A DNA stretch of 18,176 nucleotides from Phycisphaerae bacterium (lineage in GTDB: Bacteria; Planctomycetota; Phycisphaerae; Tepidisphaerales; Tepidisphaeraceae): assembly GCA_014380825.1 (NCBI GenBank), contig JACMJD010000519.1, positions 1 to 18,176 on the forward strand, in the 5' to 3' direction. Shown here piece by piece: positions 7,570 through 13,740 of this stretch (positions are counted from its first letter, which is position 1; each line of letters opens with the position of its first letter). Below the pieces are notes generated by a model. That model made no database searches. It saw only the letters and a list, made by a program, of their open reading frames with translations, and had not been told where the DNA came from. A program made the position numbers and the translations under genes.

Positions 7570-10500
7570 TTACGCGCGTCGCCGCCGTCGGCGCAACATC
7601 GTTCCACCGGCGATCGCCAGCATCGCCATCACGCTGGACGGTTCCGGCACGTAGATCAGATCGAGACTGTCGCCGTTGACGCCGAACCCGTTGTTGTTGC
7701 CGATCTTCAGATAGAACCCGCCCAGGTTGCTGGCGGCGAAGTTGTCCGTGTTGATCTTGAATTTATCCAGGTCAACGCCGGCGAAAGACTGGTCCGAGGA
7801 CGTGGCGATCGTGAACACGCGATTGCCCACCGTGTTCGTCCAGACGATGCCCGGCAGCGACGTGATCCGGATCGTGAACCCGCCAGTGTTGTTGGCGCCG
7901 CTGTTGGCGGTGACGCTGACGGCGTCGAGCGTGAGCACATCCCAAGCAGTGCCTGGAGTGCCGGCTTCATTGTTGATCTCCCAGGTGTAGCTGCCGCCCT
8001 GCGCCAGCTCCGTGACGCCGGTGCCGAAGGTTTGGAGCGTGAGATTGCCGGCGCTCGTTCCGGGTGAGACATTTCCTTGAATGGTGACGCTTTGGTTGGC
8101 GGTCACCGAAACGGCTCCGTTGCCCGCTAGCGACCCGTTCGGGCCGACTGTGTATGCGCCCGCGCCCGCATGCGTGGTCGCAATGACCAACGTGCCGTTG
8201 TCGATGAAGGTTGGCGACCCGTAGCTGTTCGCACCGGTCAGCGTTGTGGCGCCCGTGCCTTTATGGCGAAGCGCGCCAGTGCCGAACGTGCTGGTGATGT
8301 TGTTGGCGATAGTGAAGGCATTGCTGCGATTGATCACGAATTCGCCGCCTTCGAGCTCGATATTGCCATTGCCGGGCACACCGGTGGTGCCGCCATCGCC
8401 GATCTGCACCGCGCCCGCGCCGATGTAGATCCCATTCTGAACGTTACCGTCATTGGTGAGCGTGAGCGTTCCCACTCCCTGTTTGTTGATGAATGCGCCA
8501 TTGGTCGCGCCGCTGATAGTCAGTTCACCATTGATCACGTTAATCGGCCCGCCGACTTGCACGGGCGATTTGATGAATGATGTCCCGGTCGAAGCCACGT
8601 TGCCGCTGTTCGTGAACCCGCCGCTTCCGCTGATCGTCGAGCTGTTGATGGTGACGGTTTGAAGATTGTTCACGCCCGTCGAATCCAGTCGCAGATGTCC
8701 GGCGCTCTCGACGGTGACGGAAGCATTGAGATCGCCCGAGCCGGTAGTATGCAGCGTGCCGGCGTTGACTTTGTATTCGAACAGTCCCGTCGACGATGAC
8801 GTAAACACCATCGTGCCGGTGCCGGCCTTGATCAGGTCTAATCCAAAACCACCGAGCGGGCCGGTGACGTTCAGCGTGGAGTCGGCCGCCACGGTGAAGG
8901 TGCGCGGTACGTCGATCAAAGTCGTCGGCGTTTCGATCTGCGAGACGCCCGACGCGGTCACGTTGCCTTTGAGGTGAATGTTCGCGGAGGGCCCGAGCAA
9001 CTTGCCATTGTCCATCGTCAACGAGCTGAAGACCTGGTGCTGATCCGTAGAGAGCACGGCATTATTGATGGTGACGGCGGTGTTCTCCGGAATCGCGAAT
9101 TGCGCGGCGGCGATGATCCCGCCGCCGTTGATCACGGTGCCCTGCGTGTAAGTGTTGAGGGTGGCGAGCGTGACCGTGCCGCTGCCGACCTTGGTGAGCG
9201 GCCCGGTGCCGCCGATCGCGCTGAACCCGCTGGCCAGCGTGAACACTCCGCTGCCGCCGATGCTGGTATTGCCCGCCAGCGTAATGTTTCCGCCGAAGCT
9301 CGCCGGCGTGCCGCTGCTGTTGATAATCGCGCCCCCGGAGCCCACGCCAGCGCCGGCGATGCTGGAGATGTTCTCGCCTGAAATGTTTTGACCATTCAGA
9401 TCAAGCGTTGCGCCGGTAGTGACCGAAGTCGCGCCGGCGGCCGTCCCCAACGCGCTCGCCGACCCGAGCTTGAGCGTGCCGGCGGTCACGCGCGTGACAC
9501 CCGTGTAGCTGTTGGTACCGCTAAGCGTCGTGACGCCGGTGCCGTTCTGATTGACGCTTCCGCTGCCGTCGATGTTGTTGGCGACGTTGAGCGCATTGGA
9601 TCGATTGAACGAAAGTGCGGCACTGTCCGTCACGTTCCCAGCGCCCAGAGATCCGCCCGCTCCGCCGTTGCCCAACTGAAGCGTGCCTGCGCTGATGTGT
9701 GTCGTGCCGGTATACAACCCATCGCCCTCCAGGATGAGCGTGCCGAGGCCAGCCTTGCCGAGCGTTCCGGTGCCGCCGGTATTGTTCTTGATATCCCCTG
9801 CGATGCGGACGGTTTTGGTGTCCGCGATGTCGATGGTGCCGGTGCCCGCGCCGCCGATGGGTCCAAGGACAACGCGACGGTTCGCGCTGAGTGGTACGCC
9901 GGTGACGCTGCCGGTGAAGAGAAGCGTTCCGGCGTTGAGGAAGAGATTGTCTGTCGGCGAGTTCGGCGCCGTCCCAAGCGGTCCACCGCTCGCGACGACG
10001 AGCCACCCGCCCAGCACGCTCGTGCTGCCTTGATAGGCGTTGTTCGAGTTGCCCAGCGTGAGCGAGCCGGTATTCACTTTGAAGAGCGATCCCGGCCCCG
10101 TGATGATCCCGGCGATGCTGCCGTCGCTGGTGCCGCTGAGACTGAATGTTCCGCCGTTGGAGGTGGTAGTGAATCCGCGATTCGTGACGAGACTTGAGTT
10201 CGCCGATGAAAATGCGCCCCCGTCCATGGTGATGTAGTCGGCCACGGGCGCACCGGGCGCGGTTCCCAGATTTGCCTGGTCGCCGGTGATCGAGAGCGTG
10301 CCACCGGAGATGCGCCACTTGCCGACGTAGTTGCTGTTGGTGTTCAGCGAAATCGTTCCCGGCCCCAACACGTTGATCACGGAATCCGACGCACCGCCGG
10401 TCAAACCGTTGGCGGCACCGGTGATCAGCGTCAGGGACTGAGCTGCCGTCGCGGTTGACAGGGTGACGACTGTGCCAGCGGTGTTTCCAACTGTCACGAC

Positions 10501-11358
10501 GCTGCCGAATGTCCCTGTCGTCGTGGCGGCGGTGCGATTAGCGCGCAACCCGCCCGAGTTAAGAAAGATTGGTCGATCGAGCGAGTTGCCGCTGCCAAAT
10601 GTTCCAATCTCAAGTATCCCGCCGTTGACGCGATAGGTTGTCGGAGTCGACAAAGCACCGGTGCTGTCGATTTTTAGAACACCTGCGTTGACATTAGTAT
10701 CCCCGGTATACAGGCTGGTGGCCGTAAGCACGAGCGTGCCACTACCGCTCTTCGTAAAGCCCTTTGCGCCGCCGGCGGTTTGGTCGATCACGGAAGTGAT
10801 ACTGATCGTCCCGCCGCTCGTTACATCAATGACTCCATTCGCAGTTCCGAGCGCCACCTTCATAGCTAAGGAACCGCCTGCCGTTGGCGCAAGCGTGAGC
10901 GTACGTCCACTCGCGTTGTTCTGAAGGATGACTGTGCTCCCGGAAATCGTAAATCCATTCAGATTCAAAGAACCAGCAGAAGTAGTGCTGCTGTTGCCGA
11001 TAGTGCGGTCAACAGTGGAGCCGGTATCAAGAATGATGGCACCGACGTTTTGCGTCTTGAGCGCCGGCGTGTTCAGGTTGATGCCGATGGTGGTTTGTGT
11101 TGTGAGGGCACCGAAGACGGCGGCATCGATTGATGCCGGAACAGTATTGTCCGGAGTGCCAAGCCAGTTGTTTGCCGTGAGCCATGCAGTGGCAGTGTTT
11201 GTGCCATTTCCATCCCAAGTCACTCTGACTTGAGCGCGCGCAATATCTGCGAAGCTAACGAGGACAAGCGCGCTCCCTGCACTGGCAGTTAACGCCTTGG
11301 CTCGCAGATGGCGAGTCCGCTGTCGACCGACGCTTGTCCTCAGAGAAACGTTGCGCAT
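7570..11358 (-). CDS. Secreted PATR/beta-strand-repeat protein with PEP-CTERM sorting signal
   Basis: A 1262-residue exported protein. The signal peptide (residues 1-42) has a basic lead and ends ARA|Q. The body is Gly/Thr/Ser/Asn-rich with about nine autotransporter-associated beta-strand (PATR) repeats of the form GxGTLxL...YTGxTxVxAGTLxL, near 205, 333, 424, 535, 605, 723, 846, 961 and 1033. It predicts a long right-handed beta-helix. NVSPGTSAGNLTL (1096-1108) is the usual closing motif. The tail is a PEP-CTERM tag: VPEPSS (1237-1242), a short hydrophobic helix, then RRRRRRA. There is no beta-barrel translocator, so exosortase-type processing at the envelope is expected; no exosortase is in the window. 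The protein has no cysteine. ATG 11358 is preferred over 11388 because GGAAG lies four bases ahead and the signal peptide starts well there. Partner and ligand are unknown. Confidence 0.88.
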   Translation of the reverse strand: MRNVSLRTSVGRQRTRHLRAKALTASAGSALVLVSFADIARAQVRVTWDGNGTNTATAWLTANNWLGTPDNTVPASIDAAVFGALTTQTTIGINLNTPALKTQNVGAIILDTGSTVDRTIGNSSTTSAGSLNLNGFTISGSTVILQNNASGRTLTLAPTAGGSLAMKVALGTANGVIDVTSGGTISITSVIDQTAGGAKGFTKSGSGTLVLTATSLYTGDTNVNAGVLKIDSTGALSTPTTYRVNGGILEIGTFGSGNSLDRPIFLNSGGLRANRTAATTTGTFGSVVTVGNTAGTVVTLSTATAAQSLTLITGAANGLTGGASDSVINVLGPGTISLNTNSNYVGKWRISGGTLSITGDQANLGTAPGAPVADYITMDGGAFSSANSSLVTNRGFTTTSNGGTFSLSGTSDGSIAGIITGPGSLFKVNTGSLTLGNSNNAYQGSTSVLGGWLVVASGGPLGTAPNSPTDNLFLNAGTLLFTGSVTGVPLSANRRVVLGPIGGAGTGTIDIADTKTVRIAGDIKNNTGGTGTLGKAGLGTLILEGDGLYTGTTHISAGTLQLGNGGAGGSLGAGNVTDSAALSFNRSNALNVANNIDGSGSVNQNGTGVTTLSGTNSYTGVTRVTAGTLKLGSASALGTAAGATSVTTGATLDLNGQNISGENISSIAGAGVGSGGAIINSSGTPASFGGNITLAGNTSIGGSGVFTLASGFSAIGGTGPLTKVGSGTVTLATLNTYTQGTVINGGGIIAAAQFAIPENTAVTINNAVLSTDQHQVFSSLTMDNGKLLGPSANIHLKGNVTASGVSQIETPTTLIDVPRTFTVAADSTLNVTGPLGGFGLDLIKAGTGTMVFTSSSTGLFEYKVNAGTLHTTGSGDLNASVTVESAGHLRLDSTGVNNLQTVTINSSTISGSGGFTNSGNVASTGTSFIKSPVQVGGPINVINGELTISGATNGAFINKQGVGTLTLTNDGNVQNGIYIGAGAVQIGDGGTTGVPGNGNIELEGGEFVINRSNAFTIANNITSTFGTGALRHKGTGATTLTGANSYGSPTFIDNGTLVIATTHAGAGAYTVGPNGSLAGNGAVSVTANQSVTIQGNVSPGTSAGNLTLQTFGTGVTELAQGGSYTWEINNEAGTPGTAWDVLTLDAVSVTANSGANNTGGFTIRITSLPGIVWTNTVGNRVFTIATSSDQSFAGVDLDKFKINTDNFAASNLGGFYLKIGNNNGFGVNGDSLDLIYVPEPSSVMAMLAIAGGTMLRRRRRRA

Positions 11359-11708
11359 AAGTCTTCCATCCCTTTCGATTAACCACACGCGTCAAGCTGC
11401 CAAGCCTGCGCGCACGTTGTGCCTTCTGCGGCACGTCGTTCAAATTCGAATTCACACATGTGTCGGCGGTCCCGATGGGTGTCGCTGCTCGCGGGGAGCG
11501 CGAGCGGCGTCATTCTTCCCGTCCGACTTTGCGGCTTCCGCCAGATGCCGCGGCCGTAAGGCTAGCGTTGCTTACCCATCCTCACAAGCAAAATGACGCC
11601 ATCGATCAGGGCAATCTGAATAATCTTCGCGCGTGCTGACCTAACCACAGCGCGAAAAGTCCGTGTTACCGCGATGGTGGGGAATGCGTTGTGTGATCTG
11701 GAATGGAG
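11359..11708. promoter_or_regulatory. 350-nt leader/intergenic region upstream of the PATR-repeat gene
   Basis: No convincing gene lies here. The PATR gene must be transcribed from within it or by read-through from the zinc-ribbon gene, which ends at 11709. No clear -35/-10 pair was found. Two structures stand out. The first is a strong hairpin with arms 11483-11493 and 11499-11509 (11 bp including one G-T pair) around the loop GGGAG. The second is the perfect palindrome ACACATGTGT (11454-11463) next to overlapping TTCGAA and GAATTC palindromes. The hairpin is about 125 nt before the PATR start and could be a leader structure or the end of the upstream transcript; there is no U tract. Confidence 0.4.
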
Positions 11709-12248
11709 TCAGTGCGCGAGAAGGGTTGTCGAAGGCGTGCCACATTCCGGGCATCGCTGCGGCGAGGCGGGCACGTTCGACTTGCTCAGGGCGAGTTGCA
11801 CCCGGAGGTCGTAGCCGCAGGTCAGGCAGAGCCCGAGCTTGCGTCGCTTCGCGCGTCGCCGCCGCGGGCCGAACAGCCAGTAGGTCGGGGCGAGGGCGAA
11901 GAGGAGGGCGGGGAGCCAGAGAGGTATCGTAAATCGCAATACTGAGTCGTTCTGAAAATAGTCGAAACCGGCGAGATCACGGTTGGGCTCTGTTGCCTGC
12001 ACGCGCCAAAATGAGCGTCCGCCGCCGCCAATCTCAGGGCGGGCCTCCGGGAAGCGCAGCAGGTCCACATTGAGGACGCCCACGTGCGAGCTGTAGGCTT
12101 GTTGCGCGAACTCCGTCTGCGTGATGCTAATGTGATAAACGGTATCGCTCCGTGAGTAGCTCCGCACCCACAGCCCAACCGTCGCAAGGCAGGCGATTAG
12201 CGACAATACGGTGAAGCTTGCGAACAGTCGCTGACGAAGCGTTCCCAC
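11709..12248 (-). CDS. Two-TM membrane protein with C-terminal zinc ribbon (planctomycete type, function unknown)
   Basis: A 179-residue protein starting with GTG at 12248. It has a TM helix at about 10-28, an external domain of about 80 residues, a second TM helix at about 107-127 (IPLWLPALLFALAPTYWLF), a basic stretch (GPRRRRAKRRK) that places the C-terminus in the cytoplasm, and a zinc ribbon with C141, C144, C166 and C169. The pattern CLTCGYDLR...CPECG is a recurrent tail in Phycisphaerae membrane proteins of unknown role. The usual ribbon loop is about 6-10 residues; here it is enlarged by an insert QLALSKSNVPAS (151-162). No ribosome site is seen before the GTG, and no ATG exists in the frame. 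The gene lies between the signalling cluster and the PATR gene, both on the same strand, but 139 nt and 350 nt gaps argue against a tight operon. Confidence 0.75.
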   Translation of the reverse strand: MGTLRQRLFASFTVLSLIACLATVGLWVRSYSRSDTVYHISITQTEFAQQAYSSHVGVLNVDLLRFPEARPEIGGGGRSFWRVQATEPNRDLAGFDYFQNDSVLRFTIPLWLPALLFALAPTYWLFGPRRRRAKRRKLGLCLTCGYDLRVQLALSKSNVPASPQRCPECGTPSTTLLAH

Positions 12249-12358
12249 GGGCGAATTCTAACAGCTGCGCGGAGTGGTTTGCGGAGACAAGAGCATGCCG
12301 CCCGGTGCGGCGTACCGCTCTGGACGGCCGTGGGGTGTCGATGTTTGAATTCTGACCT

Positions 12359-12388
12359 CTGAACTCTGACCTCTGCCCTCTGACCTCT
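12359..12388 (-). repeat. Left arm of a perfect 30-bp inverted repeat flanking the response regulator gene
   Basis: Read on the minus strand this arm starts AGAGGTCAGAGGGCAGAGGT and is identical over 30 bases to the plus-strand sequence at 12826-12855. It includes the last base of the response regulator's TGA. The arm is itself made of imperfect repeats of the word CAGAGGTCAGAG. On the minus strand the similarity continues beyond the identical part with another AGAGGTCAGA unit (to 12351) and then AATTCAA. Confidence 0.85.
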
Positions 12389-12816
12389 CATCCTGCGGGC
12401 ATCGTCGTGGCCGGTCCCGTGTCGTCGGGTAGGTGGGGGCGATGACTGGCCGTAAGATCCAATTGCACGCGGATCTTTTCCAGCAATCTCGGAAGATCGA
12501 TCGGCTTCGTGTCGTAGTCATCACACCCTGCGGCGAGCGCTCGTTCGCGGTCGCCTTCCATGGCATGAGCGGTCAACGCGATCAGCGGGATGTCGCGGGT
12601 TTGCGGGTCGCTCTTGAGCAGCTTGGCGGCGTCCCAGCCGTTGAATTCCGGGAGGCGAAGATCCATCAGCACGATCGCGGGCCGACGCGCCTGGGCGAGA
12701 TCGATCCCGTCGGTGGCGTTGGCGACGGCGATCACGTCATAGCCTGCTCGCGTCAATCGCCGCGAGAGCATGTCGCGGTTCATCTCATTGTCTTCGATGA
12801 GCAGGATGGTGTGCAT
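12388..12816 (-). CDS. Stand-alone receiver (CheY/DivK-like) response regulator
   Basis: A 142-residue single receiver domain with no output domain. The acidic pair is E8-D9, the phospho-acceptor is D52 (IVLMDLRLP), the switch threonine is T82 and the conserved lysine is K104 (TKPID). Residues after about 122 are a short unstructured tail. The frame is open to 12888, but those codons are repeat-derived (see 12822-12919), so ATG 12816 is used, giving MHTILLIEDNE as in normal receivers. No ribosome site is present; the bases directly upstream belong to the repeat. The gene is last in a same-strand set with a hybrid kinase and a receiver-HisKA protein, so it is a likely terminal acceptor. It would act by protein contact, since it has no DNA-binding domain. 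The gene is bracketed by perfect 30-bp inverted repeats. Confidence 0.9.
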   Translation of the reverse strand: MHTILLIEDNEMNRDMLSRRLTRAGYDVIAVANATDGIDLAQARRPAIVLMDLRLPEFNGWDAAKLLKSDPQTRDIPLIALTAHAMEGDRERALAAGCDDYDTKPIDLPRLLEKIRVQLDLTASHRPHLPDDTGPATTMPAG

Positions 12817-12821
12817 GATCG

Positions 12822-12919
12822 AGACAGAGGTCAGAGGGCAGAGGTCAGAGTTCAGGAATTCAATTGCCAGAGAAATCTTAGCCTTCATTCATCATTCTGC
12901 ATTCGCCATTCTGCATTTT
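12822..12919 (+). repeat. Compound intergenic repeat: right 30-bp inverted-repeat arm plus CATTCTGC array
   Basis: Nearly the whole 105-nt gap between the two response regulator genes is repetitive. Bases 12826-12855 are the right arm of the inverted repeat paired with 12359-12388. After AATTCAATTG, a second family follows: CATTC, CATTCTGCATTCG and CATTCTGCATT at about 12886-12918. Both families have pieces in the gap at 7485-7561 in the same order, a GAGTTCAGGA word followed by CATTCTGCATT words. The repeat occupies the place where the ribosome site of the downstream regulator should be. Confidence 0.75.
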
Positions 12920-12921
12920 CT

Positions 12922-13608
12922 TCACTTCTTATCTTTCGGCGAAGCCGGCCCTTCGCCAGTATCGAACATTTCGATGCGTTCCGTGTAAGGCACGGGGCGC
13001 TGCGTGCCCACCTTTTGCATTCGGTGAATTACATCACCCACCTCTTGGACCCATTTCAGGATTTGGCGCAGTTGCTGCCGCATCTCGTCGCCGTTATCCG
13101 GCGGATGATGAATCAGCGATTCGAGCGTCATCGTGGTGGCCTGCATTGGTTGAGCAAGCTGGTGACAGCTCTCACCCAGCGCCTTGATGATCACGCGTTG
13201 TCGCTCGGCCTCCATCAACAGTGAGACATCATACTTAATGCGCAGGCACACCTGCATGCGCGCCAGCAGCACGGGGAGGTTGATCGGCTTGACGACGTAA
13301 TCGTTCGCGCCCGCGTGCAGGCCGCGGATGACGTCTTCGGACTCGCCCAGCGCCGTGACGAGGATGACCGGCAACGCATCGTGCGTGAAGTGCTTGCGAA
13401 TCTCGGCGAGCACTTCCAGGCCGGTCATCTTGGGCATCTGCACATCAAGCAGGATCAGATCGGGAACGTTGCTTTGCAGCCATTGAATGCACGCTTCACC
13501 GTCGGAGACGGTGGCCACGCGCATGCCGCGCGAGCTGAGACGGCGGACGAGCATGTCCTGGCTGAGCGGTTCGTCCTCGACCACGAGAATCTGCGGCTTG
13601 AACTTCAT
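12922..13608 (-). CDS. Receiver domain fused to an orphan HisKA-like helix pair (no ATPase domain)
   Basis: A 228-residue protein. Residues 5-125 are a receiver with E11-D12, phospho-acceptor D55 (LILLDVQMP), T85 and K107. A helix (about 125-145) leads into ESCHQLAQPMQATTM (146-160), which matches the phospho-histidine box of FixL/DctB-type kinases (H-E-[LI]-N-Q-P-L) with H149 and P154 in place, but with Q150 where the acidic residue normally sits. A second helix runs about 174-200. There is no ATP-binding domain and no DNA-binding domain; the remaining tail is charged and short. It could be a phosphotransfer adaptor, a dimerised regulator, or a decayed kinase fragment. The weak site GAGAG lies four bases before ATG 13608. 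It is flanked by the hybrid kinase upstream (132-nt gap) and a stand-alone receiver downstream (105-nt gap). Confidence 0.85.
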   Translation of the reverse strand: MKFKPQILVVEDEPLSQDMLVRRLSSRGMRVATVSDGEACIQWLQSNVPDLILLDVQMPKMTGLEVLAEIRKHFTHDALPVILVTALGESEDVIRGLHAGANDYVVKPINLPVLLARMQVCLRIKYDVSLLMEAERQRVIIKALGESCHQLAQPMQATTMTLESLIHHPPDNGDEMRQQLRQILKWVQEVGDVIHRMQKVGTQRPVPYTERIEMFDTGEGPASPKDKK

Positions 13609-13641
13609 AATCTCTCAGGTGTCGGAACCACAGATGAATTG

Positions 13642-13730
13642 TCCACGAATGGACACGAATGAACACGAATAAGAAATTGAATTTGTATTTCATTCGTGAG
13701 CATTCGTGTCCATTCGTGAACATTCGTGGA
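13642..13730. repeat. Inverted array of 10-bp-phased CACGAATG repeats (hairpin)
   Basis: Three CACGAAT cores (13644-13650, 13654-13660, 13664-13670) face four ATTCGTG cores (13692-13698, 13702-13708, 13712-13718, 13722-13728). All are spaced exactly 10 bp. The two arms are reverse complements and can pair for about 27 bp, with few mismatches, around a 21-nt AT-rich loop. The array starts 33 nt before the receiver-HisKA gene and ends 11 nt from the kinase stop. In RNA it would be a stable hairpin between the two coding regions. In DNA it presents binding sites on one helix face. Confidence 0.85.
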
Positions 13731-13740
13731 TCACTTGCAT

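Noticed and set aside
11255..11455. 66-codon minus-strand frame overlapping the PATR start
   Set aside because: Out of frame with the signal peptide, basic low-information composition, and no ribosome site.
11359..11708. Cyclic di-GMP or other known riboswitch before the PATR gene
   Set aside because: A GCAAAG-like word is present on the minus strand, but the remaining conserved parts of the GEMM-type aptamer were not found.
12388..12816. Insertion sequence carrying the response regulator
   Set aside because: Despite the 30-bp inverted repeats, there is no transposase and no visible target duplication, and the arms are made of a repeat word found elsewhere. Kept as a finding rather than a mobile element.
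12817..12888. 24-residue N-terminal extension of the stand-alone receiver
   Set aside because: These codons are the dispersed repeat sequence. The receiver domain begins normally at ATG 12816.
13642..13730. CRISPR array
   Set aside because: The units are only 10 bp, arranged as opposed blocks with no spacers of useful length, and no cas gene is present.
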